The notes: a model not told the origin generated them from the sequence alone. Shown: positions 1 through 6,411, numbered from the stretch's first letter. The stretch is DNA of 11,576 nt from an uncultured Saprospiraceae bacterium (GCA_938033975.1 CALHKJ010000323.1:1-11576); one strand, 5' to 3'. Translations and numbers: made by a program.

Positions 1-148
1 CACCCTCATTAATCATATTCAGATTTTGCCACTTATCAGAGACCTTAGTAGTGAAATATATTTCTAATACTGGATCTACCACTTCTTTTGCACAAGAGCT
101 AAAGAATACAAGCCCTACAGCGATTAGAGTTATAATTTTAAGTTTCAT
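1..148 (-). CDS. Putative lipoprotein, N-terminal fragment
   Basis: An open frame starts with ATG at 148-146 on the minus strand and runs off the left edge, giving 49 residues. The N-terminus is a lipoprotein signal peptide: Lys2 and Lys4, a hydrophobic stretch (residues 5-15), then FFSSC with the lipobox Cys at residue 19. Signal peptidase II would cleave before Cys19 and the protein would be lipid-anchored. The mature start (AKEVVDPVLEIYF) shows no domain I recognise. The upstream leader is A-rich and has no Shine-Dalgarno sequence, as is usual in Bacteroidota. It is separated from the regulatory genes by about 500 bases and is probably unrelated to them. Start and lipoprotein nature are well supported; function is unknown. 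Confidence 0.75.
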   Translation of the reverse strand, partial: MKLKIITLIAVGLVFFSSCAKEVVDPVLEIYFTTKVSDKWQNLNMINEG

Positions 149-329
149 TTTTCTAGTTTTATTCGTTCAGTATGACTCTCAATTATATTGTCGAAACTGA
201 AGACATAAAGGTTAGAAGAAATGTTGGATTATTTTGTGAGGGCTTGAAAGTCTCTTGCGCATATTACTGTTTTAAGGGGTTTGAGCCCTTGTGTTGCTGG
301 TCTTTTTGACTGGACAAGGGGCTTAAAAT

Positions 330-375
330 CCAATATCGTTTAGTTAAAATAAAACTCTTAACAAAAGGATATTGG
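330..375. repeat. Imperfect 18-bp inverted repeat
   Basis: The arms 330-347 and 358-375 pair at 16 of 18 positions: CCAATATC with GATATTGG, TTT with AAA, and GTTAA with TTAAC, with single symmetric mismatches between the blocks and a 10-base loop. It has no flanking U-tract, so it does not look like a simple terminator. It could be a structured RNA or a remnant of a mobile repeat; the window holds no second copy. Confidence 0.6.
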
Positions 376-404
376 TCTACTGACCACTTGGCCCTACCTT
401 TTTA

Positions 405-450
405 ATCCCTTGGATCAAATGAAGGGATAGAAAATAAATTTCCTATCCCT
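405..450. repeat. Two competing hairpins
   Basis: The central block at 422-430, containing AAGGGATAG, can pair upstream with ATCCCTT (405-411) or downstream with CTATCCCT (443-450). The stems are 7 and 8 bp and cannot form together. The arrangement resembles an alternative-structure switch, but there is no U-tract and no adjacent gene for it to control, so function is unproven. Confidence 0.4.
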
Positions 451-477
451 CTTAAACCAAACCAATATATTTTAAGA

Positions 478-506
478 AAAACCCCACTTATTGAAAGTGA
501 GGTTTT
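478..506 (-). terminator. Probable terminator of the leftmost minus operon
   Basis: The arms 478-489 and 495-506 surround a 5-base loop. In minus-strand RNA all 12 positions pair, one as a G-U wobble, and the stem runs into a U-tract; read on the plus strand the same position is a C-A mismatch. This favours minus-strand use. It lies about 150 bases past the stop of the last gene of the operon (stop at 656-658), so a structured 3' region would be transcribed. Confidence 0.6.
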
Positions 507-560
507 GCAAGGTCTGTAAAATAGAAAACACATTGAAAGTTGTGTAAACTATAGGGTGCT

Positions 561-625
561 ATAATAAACCATAGAATTCATGAAAATCTATTACTCAATC
601 TTTGGAAGTCATAGGGGTTTATTAT
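561..625. repeat. 10-bp inverted repeat downstream of the 83-residue ORF
   Basis: ATAATAAACC at 561-570 is the exact complement of GGTTTATTAT at 616-625, with 45 bases between. It lies in the presumed 3' untranslated region of the minus-strand operon and its right arm overlaps the direct repeat at 620-650. It may fold in the transcript. Confidence 0.4.
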
Positions 626-650
626 TAAGCACATAACTATTATTAAGCAC
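620..650. repeat. 13-bp direct repeat, 18-bp period
   Basis: TATTATTAAGCAC occurs at 620-632 and again, without change, at 638-650. The second copy stops five bases before the stop codon of the 83-residue ORF. It could be a short duplication or a pair of protein-binding sites; nothing in the window decides between them. Confidence 0.55.
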
Positions 651-655
651 GTAGT

Positions 656-907
656 TTATAAAGAATATTTTGGAAGAAAAACAGTTTCTAGAGTTACTGG
701 AGGCATGTCCCATTTCTTATAGGTAGTTCTATAGGTGCCTTCAAGTTTCAAAAGTTTTTTTTGAGCCCTTATAAGGTCGGCTTTTGTAGATAACTCATCA
801 TCTATGATTGAAATGATTTGATCATTTTCGCTATTAATCTTTTTTCTATATGAGAAAAAAGATTCCTTCATGAGTGCAATGTTTTGGTCTTCAATAAAGT
901 ATTTCAT
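656..907 (-). CDS. Hypothetical protein, 83 aa
   Basis: This is the last gene of a three-gene minus-strand operon. Its ATG (907-905) follows directly on the TAG stop of the ArsR-type gene with no spacer (TAGATG), which suggests translational coupling and supports this start. The protein is charged and mostly helical by eye, with no signal peptide or membrane segment. A Lys/Leu-rich stretch (about residues 42-58) could form an amphipathic helix, and the C-terminus is more aromatic and Pro-containing (KKWDMPP at about 64-70). I do not recognise a family. Its coupling to two regulator genes suggests a small accessory or binding partner, but this is inference. Confidence 0.6.
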   Translation of the reverse strand: MKYFIEDQNIALMKESFFSYRKKINSENDQIISIIDDELSTKADLIRAQKKLLKLEGTYRTTYKKWDMPPVTLETVFLPKYSL

Positions 908-1348
908 CTAATTATTTTGAGATTCAAGTTTTAATAATTCCTCCAACTCAGTTACTATTTTTTTATTTAGCGAGTAATTAATTGAATTATTAATTTTTTC
1001 AAGTTCAACGATGCCAACCCTATATAAAATTTGGATATGTTGTTCTAAAATGACTGGCTCTATGTTTAGCTTGTTTGAAATATAATTTAAAGTCAAACTT
1101 TCATTCCGATTTTGAGCCAAAAGGTAGATAATGAGTTTCCTCATTTTGTGATTTAATGCACGTATGACCAGCGTGATTTCTCTTAAGTTTAAATCCTCAA
1201 ACCATTTTTTTGGTGGAATTATACCCTTACTATTTGTTAGGCTGTCTTCTTTAGCGTAAGTTTTTACAATATTCATCTCCACCTTTGTGGTTGATTGTCT
1301 AAGGGATTGGCCATGATTGTTGTTGGAAGCTAAGTTGTTTTTACTCAT
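908..1348 (-). CDS. ArsR-like winged-helix regulator (paralog 1)
   Basis: The 146-residue protein has a polar N-terminal extension of about 50 residues followed by an ArsR-type winged-helix domain (about 55-130). Visible parts are helix 1 with LVIRALNHKMRK (60-71), a helix-turn-helix at about 86-113, and a wing ending in INYSLN. It is clearly paralogous to the protein at 5859-6359: both share LVIRAxNHKxRK and the GIV and YSLN positions. Its recognition helix (PVILEQHIQILYRVGIV) is less canonical than that of the paralog, so DNA binding may be altered. It has no Cys, so the classic ArsR metal sites are absent. It follows the sigma-region-2-like gene by 50 bases. The start could lie further in, because the N-terminal extension is low in complexity and contains another Met (residue 25). 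Confidence 0.75.
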   Translation of the reverse strand: MSKNNLASNNNHGQSLRQSTTKVEMNIVKTYAKEDSLTNSKGIIPPKKWFEDLNLREITLVIRALNHKMRKLIIYLLAQNRNESLTLNYISNKLNIEPVILEQHIQILYRVGIVELEKINNSINYSLNKKIVTELEELLKLESQNN

Positions 1349-1398
1349 CGATTTTGGGATTTAATGTTGTTTTTGAAGATTGAATGGGATCAATTTTT

Positions 1399-1734
1399 TT
1401 AGATCACTAGTTCTTTTTTTATTTGTTTTGATTGATTAGAATCTTCCACACAAATAATTAACAATCCATCTGCTAATCTTTCTAAATATGAAAGCAATGA
1501 TATTTCTTTTTCATTTTCTAAGTTGGTCTTACTCAATTGACGATATACATTTTGAACTATGATTAAAGCATCTTTTTCTGATGAAATTTTTGGATACACA
1601 TAATTGAAAATATGATCATGAGTTTTTGCATAGACACGACTCATGTTATAATTATCATTGGACTTTTTTAATTGTTCAAATAAATATTCTAAACTAAAGT
1701 TGTCTATGACAATATTGTTTTGATCTGATTTCAT
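1399..1734 (-). CDS. Small protein resembling ECF sigma factor region 2 only
   Basis: This 111-residue protein is the first gene of the operon. Residues about 33-94 follow the layout of ECF sigma region 2 by eye: a helix with HDHIFNYVYPKI (39-50), an acidic step and IVQNVY (59-64) where sigma factors have a D-I-V-Q-E-V/A-F pattern, then SYLERLADGLLI (82-93) where they have a YLyRIArN-type helix. The usual Asn of that last helix is replaced by Gly90. After residue 94 only a short polar tail remains, so region 4, which binds the -35 element, is missing, and no downstream frame supplies it. It could be a degenerate sigma factor, a sigma mimic that binds an anti-sigma factor or RNA polymerase, or an unrelated helical protein. 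The match is my reading, not a search result. Confidence 0.5.
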   Translation of the reverse strand: MKSDQNNIVIDNFSLEYLFEQLKKSNDNYNMSRVYAKTHDHIFNYVYPKISSEKDALIIVQNVYRQLSKTNLENEKEISLLSYLERLADGLLIICVEDSNQSKQIKKELVI

Positions 1735-1777
1735 CTGAAGTTTTGTTTTCTATCTAATAATCATGATTACCAGTGTA

Positions 1778-1794
1778 ATTACAAATACAAATAT
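1778..1794 (-). promoter_or_regulatory. Shared 17-bp upstream element, copy 1
   Basis: On the minus strand it reads ATATTTGTATTTGTAAT, with TATTTG twice in tandem, 44-60 bases before the ATG of the sigma-region-2-like gene. The same 17 bases occur at 6395-6411 before the second ArsR-type gene at nearly the same distance. In this copy the flanking bases extend it to an inverted repeat ATACAA-3-TTGTAT (1785-1799). It could be a -7 promoter element related to the Bacteroidota TAnnTTTG type or an operator for the ArsR paralogs. Confidence 0.55.
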
Positions 1795-1889
1795 TGTATA
1801 TATATAAGACTTATATAATAGGGAGATTACTGAAATTTGACTACGTATATTTTAGTATTTATCACCTAGTATTTTCCCTATTGCGTCTA

Positions 1890-1901
1890 AGTGCTAGCAC
1901 T
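1890..1901. promoter_or_regulatory. 12-bp perfect palindrome AGTGCTAGCACT
   Basis: This perfect palindrome lies about 180 bases before the phytochrome start and about 155 bases before the divergent operon start. The flanking bases TTGCGTCTAAGTG resemble TTGCGTAAGTG in the inverted repeat at 6503-6544. A dimeric regulator site is plausible; the regulator is unknown. Confidence 0.4.
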
Positions 1902-1987
1902 AGTTTCCTCTAAGTAATGTCCCTTAGTTTATGTAGATTTATAAGGATTTTTAACAGATTACGCCCAATTATTTCAAAAAATAGATT

Positions 1988-2016
1988 TTGACTTTTATCG
2001 GTATACACTAATTCGG
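1988..2016 (+). promoter_or_regulatory. Candidate phytochrome operon promoter
   Basis: TTG at 1988-1990 and TAATTCGG at 2009-2016, 18 bases apart, approach the Bacteroidota -33 TTG / -7 TAnnTTTG pattern; the -7 matches only partly. Transcription would start near 2022, leaving a leader of about 60 bases that carries an inverted repeat CCGATTT (2022-2028) with AAATCGG (2043-2049). Confidence 0.3.
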
Positions 2017-2080
2017 AATAGCCGATTTTTAAAATGTTTATTAAATCGGGATTGTAGAATAAAGGACTTATATTAAAAAA

Positions 2081-4642
2081 ATGAAACAAGAAGAAATCGT
2101 TCAATTAAATGCTGAGAAGGAAGCAATTCAAAATTGTGAGACCGAACCATTGCACAATATAGAGTACATACAGCCTTTTGGTTACTTACTTGGATTTGAT
2201 ATTAAGAATCGAGCGATTACGCATGTCTCAGAAAATTCATCTGAATGGTTCGGTAAACCAGCAAGCGAAATCTTAGGGTCAAGTTTGTCAGAATTGTTTC
2301 CTAGACAGCTTGTACACCAATGTAACAATACAATCTCTCATAGCACCATAGAGCGGCAACGAGAATTTGTAGGTTATGTAGAATCTAAAGATAAAACATG
2401 CGACATTTATGCCCACCTTAAAGATGATATTTTTATTCTAGAATTGCAGCCTGTTCTTCAGAACAATGGTACTAATCTAACTTTACTTGATGGAGTTCAC
2501 CGTATCATACGTAGAATTGAATTGATCACCAAGGAACAAGATTTATTGGAGCATGTAGTCGATGAATTGCGTGCTCTTTCTGGTTTTCATCGGGTAAAAG
2601 CATATAGATTTTTATCTGATGGTGCAGGTGAGGTAGCAGCAGAATCTAAAGAGCCTCAGGTTCAATCTTATCTGGGATTACGATTTCCTGCGGTTGATAT
2701 TCCAAATAGTGCACGTAGGCTTTATGAATCCACACCTATCAGGATTATTCCTTCAGTAACTGCTAGGCAGGTGCCAATAATAAAACTAAATAAAGAAGCA
2801 AAGCCTATTGATTTATCTTTATCATTATATAGGGGTTTGGTTAAGGTCCATAGTATATATTTAGAAAATATGGGTGTAGGTGCCTCTTTGAGTTTGCCTA
2901 TAACGGTAAATGGAAAAATGTGGGGACTATTTGCTTTTCACCACATGGAAGAGAAGATGTTGTCCTCAGCCAAGATTGCAACTTTAGAATTATTAGGCTC
3001 CTCAATTTCAATGATCTTAAATGCAATTGTTAATAAGCAGAGGATCAATAATCTTGAGGAATGTACTCGACTTGCAGCTTCCTTATTTGTTCCTGATGAT
3101 AGTGCACTTGGTTTTTCAGCCTATTGGGACACTGCAAGTTCAGAATTGGCGACAATAATTAATTGTGACGGAGTAGGTTTATTGAGTGAAGGTAGGTTTG
3201 ATACTTATGGCCTTTGTCCACCTGAATCAGTTGTCAGACAATTGTGTACCCACCTTGATGGGATGAATTTAGAAAACAATTTGAACGATATTCCTATAGC
3301 AATTGATTCAATAAATTCTAAATTTCCAAATGTCGATTGTGGAGAAATAGCAGGAGTCCTTGCGATACCTAAACCTGCTTTGTCATATAGGTATCTGCTT
3401 TATTTTAGAAAAAATGCAAGTACTGTTGTCAAATGGGCAGGTAATCCAGAAAAAGATCTTATAAAATTAAAAGATGGCTTTAGATTAAATCCAAGAGCTT
3501 CTTTTGAAGAATATAAAGATTCAAAGCAAGAATTTTCAGATCCTTTTAGCTTAGAAGAAATTGTAGTTGCTGAATCATTACAAAATTCAATTTCGAGGAT
3601 GATGTCAACTGTGACAGTGCAAAATCAACATCGTGAGCGTCTTGGTTTGGTTATACGTGAATTGAATCACCGAGTTAGAAATATGCTATCATTAGTAGGT
3701 TCTATTATTACTCAATCGAAAAGTTCTTCTCATAATATTTTGGACTTTATTGAGGCATTGGAGTTTAGACTTCAGGCCTTATCGGAGACTCAAAAACTTC
3801 TCACAGAGTATGATTGGAAGGAAGTAAGTATCCATGAACTTTTTACACGTTCATTGGTTCCTTTTCAAAACTTTTTAGGGACTAGGCTTGCATTAAATGG
3901 AGATGAAATATTTCTTCCGCCTTCTCTTTCTTCTTTGCTTGCTTTGATTATGAATGAATTAGCATCTAATGCATTAAAATATGGAGCCCTGTCAAATGAC
4001 CACGGTCGAATTTCAGTTTACTGGAAATATGAAAAAGAAATTTTGGAAATAAATTGGATTGAGGTAAATGGACCTCCTGTGAAAAAACCGACAAGACATG
4101 GTTTTGGGACAACCTTAATAAATGAAGCCTTGAGTTATGAGTTTGGTGCGGATTGCCGACTTAATTTTCCTCCAGAAGGTGTACAAGGAAAATTTTCTAT
4201 TCCTTTGAAAGGGATAAAAGTCAATTCAAATGATAAAGATATTGAATCTCTACAAGCAATGAACACTCTTGAATTCACTGCTTTAGTTCTTGAAGATGAT
4301 TATATTATTGCCAAAGAAATGTCAAGACTTCTTGAGGATATAGGAGCCTCAAAAGTTGACACTGTCCCGTCTATAGAATCTGCGATTGATTGTATAGAGA
4401 AGTTTACTTATGATATTGCTTTTTTGGATGCAAATATTCGCGGAGAATTTAGTGGTAAGGTGGCACAAGTTCTAGAAGAAAAAGGAATCCCTTTTGCATT
4501 TGCGACAGGATACGGGAGTAAAGATCAAGAATTAGTTAATACTTCTTGTCTTATAGTTTTGTCTAAACCCGTTAGTAAAGCTAAATTGCAGTCTGTAATT
4601 AAATTAGCAAAAATTTCAGGTATTAAAAATTTTAATATTTAA
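2081..4642 (+). CDS. bphP: Bacteriophytochrome HWE-type hybrid histidine kinase
   Basis: This 853-residue red/far-red light sensor kinase has the order PAS (about 15-130), GAF (145-320), PHY (330-510), HWE-type kinase (520-715) and receiver (735-850). The biliverdin-binding Cys19 sits in the N-terminal PAS segment. The GAF domain has PAVDIP (203-208, Asp206), His257, Tyr260 and His287, matching the chromophore-pocket residues of Deinococcus BphP with a small offset. The PHY tongue has PRASF (471-475). The kinase H-box LNHRVRN carries His530, the N-box is NELASNA (Asn630), and the family WxE motif is W659-I-E661. The N-box has Asn625 where HWE kinases usually have His. The receiver has Glu738-Asp739-Asp740, phospho-acceptor Asp783 and Lys829, all intact. 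The stop overlaps the next start by one base (TAATG). It is cytoplasmic, with no membrane segment. No DNA-binding output domain is present. Confidence 0.96.
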   Translation: MKQEEIVQLNAEKEAIQNCETEPLHNIEYIQPFGYLLGFDIKNRAITHVSENSSEWFGKPASEILGSSLSELFPRQLVHQCNNTISHSTIERQREFVGYVESKDKTCDIYAHLKDDIFILELQPVLQNNGTNLTLLDGVHRIIRRIELITKEQDLLEHVVDELRALSGFHRVKAYRFLSDGAGEVAAESKEPQVQSYLGLRFPAVDIPNSARRLYESTPIRIIPSVTARQVPIIKLNKEAKPIDLSLSLYRGLVKVHSIYLENMGVGASLSLPITVNGKMWGLFAFHHMEEKMLSSAKIATLELLGSSISMILNAIVNKQRINNLEECTRLAASLFVPDDSALGFSAYWDTASSELATIINCDGVGLLSEGRFDTYGLCPPESVVRQLCTHLDGMNLENNLNDIPIAIDSINSKFPNVDCGEIAGVLAIPKPALSYRYLLYFRKNASTVVKWAGNPEKDLIKLKDGFRLNPRASFEEYKDSKQEFSDPFSLEEIVVAESLQNSISRMMSTVTVQNQHRERLGLVIRELNHRVRNMLSLVGSIITQSKSSSHNILDFIEALEFRLQALSETQKLLTEYDWKEVSIHELFTRSLVPFQNFLGTRLALNGDEIFLPPSLSSLLALIMNELASNALKYGALSNDHGRISVYWKYEKEILEINWIEVNGPPVKKPTRHGFGTTLINEALSYEFGADCRLNFPPEGVQGKFSIPLKGIKVNSNDKDIESLQAMNTLEFTALVLEDDYIIAKEMSRLLEDIGASKVDTVPSIESAIDCIEKFTYDIAFLDANIRGEFSGKVAQVLEEKGIPFAFATGYGSKDQELVNTSCLIVLSKPVSKAKLQSVIKLAKISGIKNFNI

Positions 4643-5076
4643 TGAAATACTCCATTTTGATTTTTGAAGATGATATGGATCTGGCCACACAATGGGCTAC
4701 CTCACTAAGAGAAAGAGGTATGGATGTGGATCACGCAATGTCTGTAGACGAGGCAGTAGAATATTGTAACCAAAAACAATATGACGCTCTTGTGATTGAT
4801 GTTTTTGTTGAAGATGAAGAAGGAAATTTTCTGCCAAAAGCAGGATATACTCTATTGAGCTATCTGCGAAATACCAGTTTGGAAAAAGTTCCTAAATGGA
4901 GTGGAGAGGTCCCAGTATTATCTGTTACTGGTTCGCAAGTAATCATGGGATATGATATTCTTGATTATGCAAAATCTCTAGGAGCGAATGCAACTCTAAG
5001 AAAACCATTCTCGACAGAAGAGCTATATTTGAGAATAGTAGAGATTATCAAATATCCCTCCCGGGATGATATCTAA
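4642..5076 (+). CDS. Single-domain response regulator
   Basis: The 144-residue protein is one receiver domain with no output domain. The acidic pocket is Glu9-Asp10-Asp11, the phospho-acceptor is Asp53, Thr96 follows beta-4 and Lys121 is in RKPF. The loop after Asp53 is enlarged (VEDEEGNFLPKAGY, residues 56-69), and a further few residues precede beta-4, so it differs from compact CheY-type proteins. Its start codon shares one base with the phytochrome stop, so the two are translationally coupled and it is the natural phosphotransfer partner of that kinase. It could act as a shuttle to a protein elsewhere, as a phosphate sink, or by direct protein binding, as single-domain partners of other phytochromes do. 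The target is not visible here. Confidence 0.93.
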   Translation: MKYSILIFEDDMDLATQWATSLRERGMDVDHAMSVDEAVEYCNQKQYDALVIDVFVEDEEGNFLPKAGYTLLSYLRNTSLEKVPKWSGEVPVLSVTGSQVIMGYDILDYAKSLGANATLRKPFSTEELYLRIVEIIKYPSRDDI

Positions 5077-5085
5077 ATTAATTTA

Positions 5086-5628
5086 ATGGATAACGTACTC
5101 CAAGCCCTTAGACTCAGAACCAAAGAAATGCACATGTCACTTCATGAACATCCACTATTGGTGTCCTGTCAAAAAGGTGAAATGAATAGAGTAGAATATG
5201 TACAATTATTAAAAGCCTTTTACAGTCCATGGAAACTAATTACCCCGGCAATCTCTTCATTTCCAATTGATTCTTTGAAGGAAAATCTTAAACAAAGATC
5301 TGAGGCAATCAGAAACGATCTGTTAGCATTAGAAATTTCTGTTGATAGTAAAGACAAATCCAAAAATGAAGACTACACCCCAGGAGAACTGTTAGGAATC
5401 TCTTATGTTATCATAGGATCAAGTATGGGTGCATCAGTATTAAGTGAAAATATAAAAAAATCACTGGGAATAAATATTCCTGTTTCGTATTTGTCAATGT
5501 CTCCTAAATTGGCTGGTTGGCCGACTCTCTCTTCTGCTTTAAGAGAACTAAAACATGAAGACTATCCAAAAGCAAGTGAGGCTGCAGTAAAAATATTCAA
5601 ACTTATCGATGCAGAATTGACCAATTAG
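5086..5628 (+). CDS. bphO: Heme oxygenase, BphO type
   Basis: The 180-residue enzyme would open heme to biliverdin, iron and CO with electrons from an unnamed reductase; biliverdin is the phytochrome chromophore. The N-terminal helix LRLRTKEMHMSLHEHPLL places the likely proximal heme ligand at His16. The distal helix has YVIIGSSMGAS (107-117), where bacterial heme oxygenases have a YvxeGSxLG-type glycine-rich turn. Length and helical make-up fit the family. The gene starts nine bases after the receiver gene, completing a sensor-partner-chromophore operon, and a strong terminator follows. Some positions are diverged (Met114 for the common Leu, Ala116 for Gly), which does not argue against activity. 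The start is the first ATG after the receiver stop. Confidence 0.92.
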   Translation: MDNVLQALRLRTKEMHMSLHEHPLLVSCQKGEMNRVEYVQLLKAFYSPWKLITPAISSFPIDSLKENLKQRSEAIRNDLLALEISVDSKDKSKNEDYTPGELLGISYVIIGSSMGASVLSENIKKSLGINIPVSYLSMSPKLAGWPTLSSALRELKHEDYPKASEAAVKIFKLIDAELTN

Positions 5629-5688
5629 TAGAGTAGTCATTTTTGTTTACTGTAATAAGAATGATAAAAATTTAGTTTGGAAATTATA

Positions 5689-5714
5689 AAAGCCCCATCA
5701 ATTGATGGGGCTTT
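5689..5714. terminator. Perfect bidirectional terminator palindrome
   Basis: These 26 bases form a perfect palindrome with GCCCC/GGGGC at the stem base and AATT at the tip, flanked by A and T runs on both sides. It is 61 bases past the heme oxygenase stop and lies between that gene and the convergent ArsR-type gene, so it can end both transcripts. The T-run is short (three on the plus strand, four on the minus). I see nothing distinct in 5715-5858. Confidence 0.85.
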
Positions 5715-5858
5715 AAATTAGAGAGAATCGGTATTAGAATGATCGATATTGGATACACACAAGGGATAGGGTTTGGTAGGTTGTATAGGTTCAAGATACA
5801 TCTACCGGGTTCTAAATTCAATCTCAGTTGAATGTAAAAAAAATTTATATATCAAAAT

Positions 5859-6359
5859 CTACAAGGTTGATTTATTGATTTGCAAGTATTTTAATGATTG
5901 GGCACTTCGCACTCCCATTAGTAAATAAGAAAGTTGATTAAGTCTATTTTCGTTTAATGAATAGTGAATAAATTTTCCTCTTTTATTGGTTTGTACTATA
6001 CCAGCTTTTCTTAATACTCCTAAATGTTGCGACACCACACTTTGAGGTAATCTTAGTTTCACATATATTTCTGTGACTGTCATTTGTCCATTTTGCTCTA
6101 AGGCAAACATAATTGACTTTCTCAATTTGTGATTTACAGCGCGTATGACTAATATCGTTTGTCTTAAGGTAGCACCATCTAATAACTGGTCAATATTATC
6201 GTAGCTATTTGACTTACCTCTGTTTATTGATACCGTCTGAGGTGAGTGTGCTGAGGTTGAGCTATTTATTGCTTTATGCACATCAAGATAACTTGTTTTT
6301 AGCTGTTCATTTGATCTATGATTTAATCTAACGGCGTTTGTAGTGTTTTGCATTCTCAT
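5859..6359 (-). CDS. ArsR-like winged-helix regulator (paralog 2)
   Basis: The 166-residue protein has about 60 polar N-terminal residues with no recognised fold, then an ArsR-type winged-helix domain (about 63-140). Helix 1 carries LVIRAVNHKLRK (70-81), the helix-turn-helix spans about 94-121 with the canonical recognition helix QSVVSQHLGVLRKAGIV, and the wing is TNKRGKFIHYSLN. It should bind DNA as a dimer. It has no Cys and none of the known metal-binding motifs of the family, so the signal is unlikely to be a metal bound in the usual way. It is paralogous to the protein at 908-1348 and stands alone, converging on the phytochrome operon. Start choice between Met1 and Met3 is open. Its upstream region carries the same 17-bp element as the other ArsR operon. 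Confidence 0.88.
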   Translation of the reverse strand: MRMQNTTNAVRLNHRSNEQLKTSYLDVHKAINSSTSAHSPQTVSINRGKSNSYDNIDQLLDGATLRQTILVIRAVNHKLRKSIMFALEQNGQMTVTEIYVKLRLPQSVVSQHLGVLRKAGIVQTNKRGKFIHYSLNENRLNQLSYLLMGVRSAQSLKYLQINKSTL

Positions 6360-6394
6360 TTTGTATGGTTAGGTTAGTATTTGTTTGGTTGCTT

Positions 6395-6411
6395 ATTACA
6401 AATACAAATAT
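6395..6411 (-). promoter_or_regulatory. Shared 17-bp upstream element, copy 2
   Basis: It is identical over 17 bases to 1778-1794 and lies 36-52 bases before the ATG of the second ArsR-type gene. Both copies are followed upstream by an ATATATA-rich tract. The conserved position argues for a promoter or an autoregulatory operator. Confidence 0.55.

Larger units (their letters stand above)
149..655. other. Gene-free interval rich in inverted repeats
   Basis: About 500 bases separate the lipoprotein gene from the end of the leftmost minus-strand operon. I see no credible coding frame. The interval holds a long imperfect inverted repeat (330-375), two mutually exclusive hairpins (405-450), a terminator-like hairpin (478-506), a small hairpin (528-532 with 541-545), an inverted repeat (561-570 with 616-625), and a 13-bp direct repeat (620-650). 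The part nearest 149 should also carry the lipoprotein promoter, but I could not place it. Confidence 0.6.
1735..2080. other. Divergent control region between ArsR operon and phytochrome operon
   Basis: These 346 AT-rich bases must hold promoters for both directions. Besides the sites listed separately, there is an 8-bp inverted repeat AATAGGGA (1817-1824) with TCCCTATT (1875-1882), and the direct repeat TAGTATTT at 1853-1860 and 1867-1874. The 64-codon minus-strand frame inside it (1910-2104) overlaps the phytochrome start and is not credible. Confidence 0.5.

Noticed and set aside
283..324. Inverted repeat GAGCCCTTGT with ACAAGGGGCTT as a terminator
   Set aside because: The arms pair only with a bulge, the loop is over 20 bases, and no gene ends nearby in a fitting orientation.
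1910..2104. 64-codon minus-strand frame upstream of the phytochrome
   Set aside because: It overlaps the phytochrome start, lies in the divergent control region with its palindrome and candidate promoter, and has a biased Phe/Leu/Ile/Asn composition with no recognisable domain.
908..6359. Metal-sensing role for the two ArsR-type proteins
   Set aside because: Neither has Cys or a recognisable metal-binding motif, and no metal-resistance gene is nearby.
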